DNA of 23,350 nucleotides from Seminavis robusta. Taxonomy: Eukaryota; Bacillariophyta; Bacillariophyceae; Naviculales; Naviculaceae. Below are positions 8,889 to 19,294 of the stretch, piece after piece (position 1 is the first letter of the stretch; every line of letters starts with the position of its first letter). The DNA is taken from positions 1 to 23,350 of the forward strand of contig CAICTM010001748.1 of the NCBI GenBank assembly GCA_903772945.1, given 5' to 3'. The notes under the pieces are model-generated. The model was given only the letters and a program-made list of their open reading frames with translations, did no database searches and was not told the origin of the DNA. A program made the position numbers and the translations under genes.

Positions 8889-11800
8889 ATGAAACTCTTC
8901 GTCAGCGTCAGCATCTTCAGCCTTGCGGCATGGGTGTGTACCGCCAGCCACCAAGTGCATCCAGGTGTTCACGAGGCCCACTTACGGGGGGGAAGTGTCG
9001 ACGAAGCGCAGGTGAGTGCAGTGAACTGGCAATGATCAATCCATCCACCTCGAGTCGAGACGCCTTGACCATACGGTATCTCTGAGCTCATGTCGACGTT
9101 CGCCGCATGTTTTGTTTCGCGATAGGATGTCAGCTGATTTCGTCGCGACCTTCAGGAGTTCCTATCCCCGGATATCGCTACGAAAGACCTCGATGGTGAT
9201 GATGATGTTGGTGACGATGAACTCGCAGAGCTCGAGCCCATGCTCGAACCTCCCGAATGCTGTACGGACACGAGTAAATGGTCACAGTATCCCGGGAGAG
9301 TTCGTTGTTCCACCGAAACTGGTGGCTGCTGCATTGCAGGCTGCGAAAGCGGCAGCAACGGAAGTTTTCGTCCACCCTGCTGCGCGACTCGCAAACCTTT
9401 AGATTATGTTGGTCGGGTGAGGTGCAACCACGGCGGGCATTGTTGCACGGCCTTGTGTGAAATGATGTCTGATGATGATGACCCTACGGTACCGAACCGC
9501 CATGTGAATATGATTGGTTCCGGAATGCTGTCCTAGTGGGTGGAGAGGAGCACATTGACGATGCCCTCCTCGACGGAGAATTGACTGCTCACATGAAAGG
9601 GACTTTGATGAACGAAGGAGTTGTTGTTCTGGCCAATGCTGGTCCTTTCTTGGAGTCGGTGACATGTGGCTCCATTTCGGAATCTGACGAGACGAGCTCA
9701 ATCACTGTTATGATTCGAGAAGGATGTGACATGGATTCAATTCTTGGCTCCATGAGGCCAGGTGTCGGTTTAGTTGTCAGTGGCGACACATTTGGTTCAT
9801 GCTCTGCCTTGCCGAGGCTTCCTTGCGGCGGCAGAAGTGCTGAAGAAGACTTTGAAGAGATTCCTGAAGGTGGTTACTTCATTGTTGACACGGTAGCTTG
9901 GGCTGCAGAGAATACCCTCTCCATCCAAGCCAAACCTGTGCAGTTCTTTGATTTGTTTGAGGCAGTGCAAGTCAGCATCAATCCTAGAGCTGGCAATGAT
10001 ACGTACTCGACCGACCCTAACAAATGCATTCCAATAAATGAAACTATCAACGTGGGGGAAGGTTACGAAAACGTCGGTGTTGAACTGTCAGAGGACCCAG
10101 ACGGAGCTGGATGGAAACTTGATATGGAGGTCTCATCGGAGGTGTGCAGCTTTACCCGTTTCTCGGCTGCTTTGAACTATACCTCGACGTACGGGCAGCT
10201 GGAAGTTGATTTTGACCTTGACTATGGCTACAAGCTGACCAAAGATACCAAGATGAATGCCGAACACGATGGCTTGGGGACGCTAAAGTACCAGAAGAAT
10301 CTTCCAGGCAAAAGATCCGATTGGGCCATCCGCGTGTTTGGTGTTCCAGCGAGTCTGCTTGTGAGTTTCCAATCTTTGTTCAAGGCTTCCATTCAGACAA
10401 CACCAAGCTTTGGTTTTACTGTCGACCATACCTTGAGCTTTTCGGATGGGAATGCTCATTGGCACGCATCGGTGCCAATGAACGATCCAGCAAACTTTAC
10501 GGTTCTGGTTTCGCACACGAAGCCATCTCAAACATGGACAATGAACAATGGCGTGTAAGAGGTTGACGACGGCAACGCGGTGGATCTGTTTGGGTTCATA
10601 GGCTTCGAACCGCAAATCTCCGCTTCTGTCTTTGATGTACTCGAGTTTAGCTTGCAATCTGACCTTGGGTTGTTCTTGACCGGCACGACGGCGAGCACTC
10701 CCTTCCCTGAAACGACCAATGATAAAACTATGCTGCCCAAAGAGTTTGGCATCTGCAATGAGCGTCACTTTTTTGAAGCAGATGTGGCGGTTGGTTTGAG
10801 GGATACAGAGATGTCTACAGAGGTCAGTGTTTTGCGTTTCGAGAACGGCTTGAGATGCGGTGGAACCGAGACAACCACGGCAGAACTTCTTCCCAACGCT
10901 GATGCCACGAAAGACATTATTCTGCTCTGTAGCTCCCGCGAAGAGGATTGCAAAGTTGGCGAGCGAGAATGCATTCCAGGGAAACTGTGTGTGCCGCACG
11001 GTGCATGCTGCCCGAATACTGAGAAACGATGTGGTGACGAATGCATTGGCATCGAAGAGTGCTGCGGAATAAGGGCCCCTGATGGTACATGCGGAGAATG
11101 CATTACGGACTCGGGAACCATTGGAATTCTCTCAGCAAAATGTGGCTGCCTCGGCGGTAACGAGGTTTGCTGCTCAGATGGACAGGTAGGTGAAAGAAAT
11201 TGCATGCTATTCCCACCACACGGCTGCATCATGAGACAAGCATGCCGCTCACATATCACTTTTCTCAATCTCCAGAAGCATCTGGGGGCGTGCCCCTGTG
11301 ATGTTCTTGGCGGGAGCTACTGTGCAGACAATTTATCATGTTGTTCGTCAACTGACCCTCTTGCACCGGGTCGGTGCTATGACCCCTCAACGGAATGCTG
11401 TGAGTCAATTGAAGGAAAGCGGTGTAATGACGGGTCCTGCGGCAAATGCTGCCAAGAGGACTTATGTGGGTTCGGAGGAAGCTGTTGCGCTGATCCAGGC
11501 ATGAAGTGCTGTACGCTTCCTGGAGGCGTGGGCTCTTGTGTTGCAGAGGATAGTTGCTGTGTCCCATGCGAACCCAATGAAACCTGTTGTGGCGACGGGT
11601 TATGCAAGTCGCGCTGTGAAGGCCAGTGTACTGACGGATCATGTAGAACGAATGGCTGCTGTGGTTATCTTTGCTGCGATCCACCTTCAGAATGTGCCTG
11701 TGATTGGACGCCGTGCCACGAGAACGAAGCCGTTGGCGACCCGCATCTGTGGACGTACGATGGCTATCAATTTGACTGCCATGGGGGTGGTGACTTCATC

Positions 11801-13686
11801 TACACACGTTCTCTCGATTCACCTCTTGAGATCCAGGCGAGACTGGAACAAGAAAACGGAGTATCCATGGCGACTGGTGTTGCTGTGAAAGTTGGAGCCA
11901 GCAGTGAGATTGTTGAGATCTCGCTTCTTGATTACCAGTTGGGCAATGACATCCAAGTCCTTGTGGACGGCGCGGTCTTCAACATTGACTTGAATGACTA
12001 CAAGAACAGTGTTACTGGTGTTACAGTTGCGTTGTTGAACCCTTCATCCTATGGCATCTTCCACGAGCAAGCTGGGACAGCGGTCTTTGTAACAGTTGGG
12101 CGTGCGTGGTTGGACATCCGTGTCCGCATCCCGCTTCGATACAGCAATGAGAAAATTGTCGGTCTCTTGGGAAGTCCTGACGGAGACATCAGAAATGATT
12201 GGATGGATGCATTAGGCAGCCCATTGCCATTGAATCCAATGGGCGGTTTCTCTTACGTTGCCAACGCTTATTGCCAGAAGCATTGGTGCATCAGAGACAT
12301 CCGGGAATCCATGTTCACGTACGGCAATTCCACGGATTTTCACGCCCTGAGGAAATGTGACGAAGAACCATTTGGATTCTTTGATTTTGGGCAAGCTTCT
12401 CAAGAACTCGAGTGCCTCTGCGGAGGAGACAAAACCTGTTTGATGGATGGTATTCTATTTGGCATGGAAGCAGGTATGTCAAGGAAATTGCGTGTAATGC
12501 CCGGCATCATGTTATCATGGTGTCAGCCCCTCCTCACAATCGAGTCACTCAATATTGTAACTCTCCTCTACAGCCAAGGACACTATCCAAGCGCAAGAGT
12601 TTGAGAGCACTGGAATCTTCCGATTCTCGCCCCATCGGATCGAAGTGGGCGAACTCACGGATGTGACGGTATCGGTCAATGTTTCTGACAGCCCAGCCTT
12701 GATTGACGCCTCTTCGTTCGTGCTGTTTCCAGTAGATGTTGCTACAGGCGAAGCTGGGGCAGGCGCATTGACAATGCTTCTGGATGACGACGGAGACCAC
12801 ATGTTTTTGGGCCAAGTACAGCTTCAATCCAGCCAACCTGGTGCTATCTTTGGCTTTCAAGCATTGCCAGTCATTGACGGTTCGATCTCTACTGGATTGG
12901 CACTTCAAAATAATGCTGCTGTTCAGACCATCCGAGACACCAACGTTACCAACGTCGTGTGCGAGAACTCGGATCTTTGTACTGCTGCCTCAAAGGTGTG
13001 CAACCAAGGCAAGCTGGAGTGTGTCTACACCCCAAAGACCTGTTCTCATGGAAATCAGAAATGCGACCCAATGGATGGTCTTTGCAAGGGAAGCGATGAG
13101 CTTGTGCCTTGTGTAGCTGTGATTGACGAGGATGACAGTTTTGGCTGGGGACCGCAACAGGAAAGCCAATGGGCCGAGTTTAGGGCCAATTACCCCTACA
13201 GGTGCGCGATTGATTCATTCCATGCCGGTTCTTTGTCCCCCCCGGTGTAATGTGTCTGACAATTTGCCTTGTTCCTACAGACCATTTTGCCTGTTAGTTC
13301 CGACGACCTACGGCTGGGGTGGGGAATATGTGCAGCCACGAGCAGTGCAAACTCCACCCGACTTCGACGCCGACAACAACACCCTGTTTCATGAAAACAT
13401 TACAAGATGTCGAAATGATCCTACCTTGGCTGACGATTGGCTCGCCCTTTGTGGTCTTGAGAACTACACCAGTGCCAATGTCGGATTTGTGGGACTGTTC
13501 ATTGATGACTCGGGAAGCATGCAAGAGTCTGATGTAGCAGCGTCGCGTGATCTGTTCTTCAGCAAGCTTGGCGCCAAGAACATTGAAGTGAAGAAAGTTG
13601 TCAACACTCGCGAAAACTGGATCGAGCCGTTCATGGTTGAGTTGGCTCCAACAAGTAGCACTGGCTCGATTCCCCCGCCTGCATAA
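8889..13686 (+). CDS. Secreted Cys-rich protein with GDPH/VWD domain and C-terminal VWA-like segment; candidate diatom adhesive
   Basis: The preferred model has exons 8889-9011, 9156-9456, 9537-10554, 10651-11185, 11276-12473, 12574-13201 and 13281-13686, which stay in phase for 1402 residues. It opens with a signal peptide (MKLFVSVSIFSLAAWVCTAS). Next come an Asp-rich stretch, two GRVRC..CC units, a beta-rich region of about 350 residues, and a dense array of CC-containing modules (about 10990-11700). A VWD-type domain follows with AVGDPHLWTYDGYQFDCHGG, its GDPH at residues 813-816. After it come ECLCGGDKTCLMDG, a further Cys segment, and FIDDSGSMQESD, a DxSxS metal-site motif in a short VWA-like C-terminus. 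GDPH domains are reported in diatom adhesion-trail proteins, and in some mucins the Asp-Pro bond self-cleaves. The cell-surface adhesive role is inference. The junctions at 9457-9536 and 10555-10650 are uncertain. Confidence 0.8.
9012..9155 (+). other. Intron 1 of the GDPH gene
   Basis: The donor GTGAGT follows codon CAG of the leader exon and the acceptor CCTTCAG precedes GAG. Phase 0 joins the signal-peptide exon to EFLSPDIATKDLDGDDDVGDDELAEL in the frame that carries the Cys-rich protein. This splice is what links the signal peptide at 8889 to the downstream frame. Confidence 0.75.
9457..9536 (+). other. Frame change in the GDPH gene: weak intron or 1-bp deletion
   Basis: The coding frame upstream (..CNHGGHCCTALC) ends in TAG at 9534-9536, and the protein continues in another frame from about 9537. 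An 80-bp intron (donor GTGAAA, acceptor GTCCTAG) restores phase, but this donor lacks the +5 G seen at most other introns in the window. Alternatively one base is missing in the GAT repeat at 9471-9482: the downstream frame then reads PYGTEPPCEYDWFRNAVLVGG, which looks like real protein. Confidence 0.5.
10555..10650 (+). other. In-frame TAA in the GDPH gene: 96-bp intron or nonsense mutation
   Basis: The codon TAA at 10556-10558 interrupts one continuous reading frame. It lies exactly inside a GTAAGA donor-like sequence, and a TTTAG acceptor at 10646-10650 gives an intron of 96 bp, a multiple of three. Against an intron, the 31 codons after the stop (EVDDGNAVDLFGFIGFEPQI...) look like ordinary coding sequence. 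If it is a true stop, this copy is a broken allele or pseudogene. Confidence 0.5.
11186..11275 (+). other. 90-bp in-frame intron without stop codons (GDPH gene)
   Basis: The donor GTAGGT follows CCSDGQ and the acceptor TCTCCAG precedes KHLGACPCDVLGG. The interior would encode a poor fit to the surrounding Cys modules (FPPHGCIMRQACRSHITF). It is a multiple of three and open, so retention would add 30 residues without breaking the frame. Confidence 0.65.
11684..12420 (+). other. GDPH / von Willebrand type D-like domain
   Basis: The domain begins about CACDWTPCHENEAVGDPHLWTYDG and runs through GDFIYTRSLDSPLEIQARLEQ, VGLLGSPDGDIRNDW and YCQKHWCIRDIRESMFTY to the ECLC segment. The GDPH tetrapeptide is at 11735-11746. 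These are the landmark motifs of VWD-like domains: GDPH near the start, and the GLLG(S/N)xDGxxxND loop near the end. No residue typical of the GDPH core is missing. Confidence 0.85.
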
Positions 13687-15230
13687 AAGTTGAGATTGTT
13701 TTGGGCGTGAGAACGAAGCACTACATGTATGCTCAAGAGGAAGGATGTTTCATAGAATGATTCTACGAGTGGCGAGTCCAACACTCCGGACGGATTCTAA
13801 AGGAGCCATGTCCTCAAAGCACCCTTTTAGATTGTCCGAGCCCGTCCATATAGATGTTAATGCCGATGCCTGGCCAGCTAAAAATGCAACTACATGTATG
13901 AGCTAACGCAGTACTGACTCGTATTCCAATCCTGCTTGCTCTTTCTGACGGATGTATATGTCAAATCAGAACTACTTATGGTGAGGGAATCCAGTGAGGG
14001 CCAGGCCCTGGCAAAGAAGAGGTGGATTGGCTGGGGACTTCAGGGCCAACACGGGCCATTGATTTGCGATATCCACATAAGAGAGGCAACAAGACTAACG
14101 CCGAATGCTGTGTTTTACATGTAAGCTACAGATAAGCTACTACATGTATGAGAGATAAAACTTAGAATGACACTCTGAACCTGACAGGGTAAATCTCACT
14201 ATTCTAGTTTTGGGTAGCAGCCACGAGGATGCTATAGTGTCCATCTGGCACCCTGCCTGTAGTGTGTATGCAACAAATAAAGACTAAATAGATACGTTGA
14301 GGAGCGAGGGGGTGCTAGCTAGGCAGAGCGGTGGCATTGGTACCGATAGAGGGTAGCACTGGTAGAGCAGGGAGTGTGTTTGCTAGCTAGTTTGAAGTGT
14401 GCCTTTGCCTCGGAGCAGCCACCTTTAGAAGCTTGATTATCTCTTCAGTCTACAAGCCACCGGTACCCGTACCGTAGCAAAAGGATCTCTGGTGCCATGG
14501 ACCAGTGTGTTCTTTGAGTTGCGGGGAATGATGAATCGAATCACTCTTTTGAAGCAAACTGCTGGATTATGTTGATCTTTCACTTTGAGCCATGCTCCCA
14601 TGTACTGAATTGCAGCAATCTTCCAGATTCCTGTCACCTGTTAATAATTTCTACGTGAGTTTCCGTAGAATAGTGTCATTTTTCTACATTAATTAAGTCA
14701 TTCTTCCACCTATTTGTCATTCTTCCAAATTGAATAACCCTGGTATTCCCGCAACTCCCTTGAAAGAAGCTTGGAGATTGGAGCGTGTTGCTTTGCTGGG
14801 ACATTGGGCCTACAGTACCGGTATGTCTGGTGCACAACGAATGGATCTGGCTGGATCCTGGCGGAGTCTTCTCTTTTGAGCTCTCGGGAGTGCACCAATG
14901 CGGTGTTCACTAACGAATTTTAAAATCATCCCTCCGGAAGTTGGATTGGGATCTTCGCATGATCCGAAGCCCAACATCACCAAAAGATCCATTCGATCAA
15001 TGACCACAAAAGATTCCAGAACACTGCCTGGAACGTTAGCTAGCTAGCTACTGCTAGCTATAGTAGAATAGCAGAGCTATCTATCAATAGCTCACTGATC
15101 CTCATAATTCCGGTTTGGACAGCAAACACTTTTCTGGCTACTACATGTATGTACCTAGCTAGACTAGCAGAGAGGAACAGCAAGCAATTTCACCAACTTC
15201 AGCCCCAAGCTATAAATAGCTAGCTAGACC
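13687..15230. other. Intergenic region, 1.5 kb
   Basis: I find no supportable gene here. It holds five TACATGTA octamers (13722, 13891, 14116, 14141, 15142) and several TAGCTAGC tracts (near 14325, 14382, 15035 and 15155). It should contain the 3' end of the GDPH transcript and the promoter of the hybrid-cluster protein. Minus-strand frames of about 65 codons at 14437-14637 and 14710-15007 have no recognisable content. Confidence 0.6.
15211..15218 (+). promoter_or_regulatory. TATA-box-like sequence before the hybrid-cluster protein gene
   Basis: The sequence TATAAATA lies only 12 bases upstream of the ATG at 15231 and is embedded in TAGCTAGC repeats. If it acts as a TATA box, transcription would start about 30 bases downstream, inside the predicted leader, which would favour a later ATG (such as 15327 or 15333). 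It may equally be coincidental. Confidence 0.25.
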
Positions 15231-17225
15231 ATGTTTGTCAAGCAAGCTCTTCGTACCGCTCGCTCGTCGCTGCTCAGGCGTACGACTCTACCTACAGCAT
15301 CTGTTTTCGCAGCCAATAATACTGCAATGACAATGACGCTTGGTAGTCCCGCCACTGCTACCGTGGTCAAGAAGTTCTCGACGGCACCGGCCACCAAGAG
15401 CGTTTCTCAGCCTGACATGTTTTGTCGCCAGTGCGAGCAAACGCGGGATCACTTTGCTTGCACTACCGTGGGTATCTGTGGCAAATCCTCGGGAACGGCC
15501 TGCATTCAAGATACCCTCATGCAGTTGGTCCGGTCGGTGGGGCAACTCGTCGTGGCCGCAGAGACGGCTGGAGTTTCTGCACCAGCGGATTTGAAAGCGG
15601 CGCATTTGTGGACTCTGCAGGCAACTTTTTCGACCTTGACCAATGTCAATTTCAGTGATGGACGTATCAGCAAATTTATTCAAGAGGGAGTCGTCATTGG
15701 CAAAGAGCTCGAGGCCAAATTGGGTGGTAGCAATAATGTTCCCACGACGTTGCACAATGACTTGGACGGGTTGAACGAAGAAGAACTTGAAGCCAAGGGC
15801 CTCGACGAATTTTCCATTCCCAAGCGACAGGCAGCCATGGGCAATGACGATGCCTTTTGTCTCAACGAATTGGCCACCTACGGGCTCAAGGGAGTTTGTG
15901 CTTATGCGGCTCATTGCCATCAGATGGGGTACATGGACGATGATGTCATGATGGACATTCACAAAATACATGCGCAGCTCAACAGCCAGGAACCGGACGT
16001 GGATGGATTGCTCGCATCGTGCCTCAAGGTGGGAGAAATCAGTGCGAGGGTCCTGGCCATGCTGGATGATGCCCACGCAACCAAGTACGGAGTCCCCGAG
16101 CCGACTCAGGTCCGTATGACTGCGGTCGAAGGAAAGTGCATCCTCGTGTCCGGTCATGACATGGTGGATTTAGAAGCCCTGCTGAAGCAAACCGAAGGAA
16201 CGCGAGTTAATGTCTACACTCATGGTGAGTACAAAAGAAACAACAAAAAGCAAACAGAAACAGCGAGCTAGATGTTTTGATATTGATTGAAAGTGCCTAA
16301 CAACTTATTTTTTGCTCCATTCCTGGGCTTGTGGCGTGCTTGTGTGACTGTGACTTGATTTGGAGCAGGCGAGATGACGCCAGCCCACGGCTATCCGGAA
16401 CTCAAAAAGTACAAACATCTCGTTGGAAACTATGGCACGGCCTGGCAGAATCAAAAGTTGGAATTCGCCACATTTCCTGGTCCTACCATTGTCACTACAA
16501 ATTGCGTCCTAGAGCCTCGCAAAATGTACAAGAAACGACTCTACACAATGAACGAAGTGGGAGTCGATGGCGTCCAGCACATTGGGCCAGATCGAGACTT
16601 TTCTGCCGTCATTGCACAAGCACAGTCGCTCAAGGGATTCCCTCGCACCATCGAACCGGCAAAATACCACACTGTTGGCTTTAATCACCGTGTCGTCTTG
16701 ACGTTGGCGGATCAGGTCTTGGAAGCCGCCAAAAGCGGACAGCTTTCTCGAATCTTTTTGATTGGTGGCTGTGATGGCTCCCAGTGGGACCGATCCTACT
16801 TTACCGACCTGGCACGGGAGACACCACCGGATTCCCTGATTCTAACCCTGGGTTGTGCCAAGAACCGAATCATCCACGATGAATCCTTGCTGGAAGCCAA
16901 ACTGGCCAACGGAATACCTCGCGTGTTGGATATGGGTCAGTGCAATGATTCCTACAGTGCCGTCGTGGTGGCAACAGAGCTGGCAAAAGCATTGGATTGC
17001 ACCGTCAACGATTTGCCTCTCAGTCTGGCTGTCTCGCATTTGGAGCAGAAAGCTGCAGCCGTCTTGCTCACTCTGCTGCATTTGGGAGTCAAGAACATTC
17101 GCCTGGGACCAAGTCTACCGGCGTATCTCACTCCCAACATCATCAAGGTGCTGCAGGACAATTACAACCTGATGAATACTGGAGATCCCGTCCAGGATTT
17201 GGCATTGATGATGGAAGGAAAGTAA
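15231..17225 (+). CDS. hcp: Hybrid-cluster protein (hydroxylamine reductase family), probably mitochondrial
   Basis: Exons 15231-16224 and 16369-17225 (intron GTGAGT..AGCAG, 144 bp) encode 616 residues. The first ~60 residues are Arg- and Ser/Thr-rich with few acidic residues (MFVKQALRTARSSLLRR), typical of a mitochondrial presequence. The N-terminal cluster motif is C65-X2-C68-X8-C77-X5-C83, the class I spacing for a cubane [4Fe-4S] cluster. All seven expected ligands of the hybrid Fe-S-O cluster are present at family-like spacing: H309, E333, C377, C466, C494, C523 and E557. The family reduces hydroxylamine to ammonia in vitro (EC 1.7.99.1), and in bacteria has been linked to nitric oxide reduction and protein S-nitrosylation. 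Detoxification of reactive nitrogen under low oxygen is a reasonable inference here. No dedicated reductase (Hcr-like) gene is adjacent. It is not a pseudogene by sequence. Confidence 0.95.
16225..16368 (+). other. Single intron of the hybrid-cluster protein gene
   Basis: The donor GTGAGT follows CATG and the acceptor GGAGCAG precedes GCGAGATG, splitting the glycine codon of the conserved THGEM motif. Splicing therefore regenerates the motif containing cluster ligand E333. Without splicing, the frame runs into a stop at about 16271 and loses six of the seven hybrid-cluster ligands. Confidence 0.9.
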
Positions 17226-17273
17226 ACAGAAAGAAGATGGGTTGCCGTGGTAGAAGTTTCATACTTGCTTAAT

Positions 17274-17279
17274 AATAAA
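17274..17279 (+). terminator. Possible poly(A) signal of the hybrid-cluster protein gene
   Basis: An AATAAA hexamer lies about 50 bases after the TAA stop at 17223-17225, a sensible place for a polyadenylation signal. Algal signals vary, so this is tentative. Confidence 0.35.
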
Positions 17280-18235
17280 ACGTATACAGTGCATGGTCCG
17301 CAAAGTGGAAGGGTTCCGTCCGTGTACCGTAGCTTATCGTAATCGCAAAGCTTGACGGAATGAGGGTCGCGGGAGTCCTGGCAGCTTCATTACGATCGCG
17401 GTCGAGTCGTCGAGTCATTGCTTCCATGTTCTGTAGTTGTGTGACATCTCGATTCTGCTTCCTAGCTAGCTAGCTACCGTAGTCACCGGCGGAATGTCGC
17501 AAGGCCAGCTAGCTACGTACCGTATTGACAACCCAATGCTTGTTGGCTTTCTGCCGGATGAGTACATGTAGAGCATGCCATCCGAAACATCCAAACATCA
17601 AGTTCCTGCCGTATTGCAAGAGCGAGGACCACGATGTCTCGAAATCTACATATACTCTAGCAAGCTTGTAGGCAGTCTACCGGTATTCTATTCTAGCATC
17701 TGTACATGCCACTAGCACACAACTGTAATCGTCTTTGTCCGGTGTGTGGCTGCCAAGATAAAACCATTCGTTTGCTTCGGCTCACGTTGCAGCCACTCGT
17801 CCCTCCTCTGCTGCCGCAAAGATTGTCAAAGCAGCGCTACGACTTTGGTGTTTCCGTTCCCCGAGAATGTGCGGCTGCACGTCCTCAGTTGGCAGCATTG
17901 ACCTATGCATACCGCTTGAAATGGAATGAATGGTTGCTATGGCTTAGAGGGAACTATGGGAACGGGGGTGCTTGGAAATCAAGTTCCGATGCCATCGTAT
18001 CGTATCGTATGATCGTATCGTACGTAGCCGTGGATCGATTGACTGAACACGGCAGCCTTGGGCCCTCGATCAACCGAAGCAAAGCACATGAAGGTCTGTC
18101 GCATGATGTCCTGCTTCTACCCATATGTTACGTAGATTTCCTCAGCCTACAAGTCGCTTGCTTGACGTTCCCGCTGATGACTGTCCCAAGTAATGTATCA
18201 CAACTATGCTTATGCACAGCAGTTTGAGCTGCTGA

Positions 18236-18656
18236 GCGGGGTTGTGCACGGGCCTGCGACAACCAACACCACCACAGGGACGTTCTGTTGCATTATTTAG
18301 CCTCACTTTTCCAATCCACACTATCATCTACCTCGAGTAACTAAGAAGGCTAGTCTACTTTGAACTCACGGGAGGTGGCTCAAACCAACTTTTATTGTCG
18401 TAAATCGAGTTTTCCCGCATAACCGATTGAGTTTTCCCGCATATCGACGAGAAGATAAGGCGGTGGAGGGCGGTGAAAAATGGTTAAAGGAGGCAAAAAC
18501 AGGAGGTAAAACAGGCGGTTGTAGGTGGTAAACCATGCAAGCACACATGTACGGTAGTCTAAAGCGATGCCGGAAGTACTGTTTGATCGGCAGAGGGGCG
18601 TGCACGGGCCAGTGACGAGCACTACTCTAGTAGTCTAGCTCAACCAACACAGGGAC
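18236..18656. repeat. Diverged direct repeat pair
   Basis: Copy one, near 18240-18283, reads ttgtgcacgggcctgcgac followed by aaccaacaccaccacagggacg. Copy two, near 18595-18656, reads gcgtgcacgggccagtgacg, then an insertion of about 20 bases containing CTAG words, then caaccaacacagggacg. Similarity extends a little upstream (tttga...gggg). The copies lie about 360 bp apart. Confidence 0.55.
18407..18443. repeat. 15-bp direct repeat
   Basis: The 15-mer gagttttcccgcata occurs twice, about 22 bp apart (near 18408 and 18429). It lies between the two copies of the larger 18.2/18.6 kb repeat. Confidence 0.7.
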
Positions 18657-19119
18657 GCATGATTCATCATTCTGATTCGATTGATCATTCAATCGGTCTA
18701 GCTAGTCTTTCCCAGATCAAGTGTAGCTCGCTCCGGGTGGTTGCGGTTTCTATTGTTGCATGTACCTTAGCTTCAGATATCTTTTCCATTGACGCTATCA
18801 ATGCTCATGATGATAAAGCTTTTGGTTATGAACTCCCGCAGCCATGAGCTCAACGACATCCTCCCGCTCTCCAAATGAAGTACTAGTACTCGTATCTCTT
18901 TGGTAGCTCTGTTGCTTTGATTTTCAAACTCCGTGGAAACTACATGTAGTAGTCCCGTACCGGTACGGTGACCGCTCCATCTCTTGATGATTGGCTGTTT
19001 TACTGTTTCCTGTCCCACTCTAGTGTACGGTGTACGGTAGTATGCAGTAGCATGCTGCATAACGGGTGACCAAAACCAGTGGACGCTTATTTAAATTTTC
19101 AGAAGGCTTATACATGCTG

Positions 19120-19294
19120 TACGGCAAGTTGATCATGGGTTCGACAGTACTAGTTAGTTGTTAGTTACTGAGAACAAGCACAAGTCAACAGCCTCCAGTG
19201 TGCAGCCTGCGGGACGTTGTGACCTAAGGAACGCTCCCAAGAGTATTTCTCCTTTCCACACCCAGACATTCTGTGCGGCCAGTTGATCATGGGT
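19120..19294. repeat. Direct repeat pair around GTTGATCATGGGT
   Basis: The word tgtacggcaagttgatcatg, continuing ggt, near 19120 recurs as tgtgcggccagttgatcatg, continuing ggt, near 19273. The copies are about 153 bp apart with two mismatches. No gene overlaps them. Confidence 0.6.

Noticed and set aside
14437..14637. Minus-strand frame preceded by an acceptor-like TTAACAG (WKIAAIQYMGAWLK...)
   Set aside because: I considered it as a terminal exon, but found no matching upstream coding exon and no family resemblance.
17706..18227. 173-codon plus-strand open frame in the region after the hybrid-cluster protein
   Set aside because: It has no recognisable domain or signal, and it contains an ATCGT tandem array in coding phase. 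Its length is possible by chance in 3 kb of gene-free DNA.
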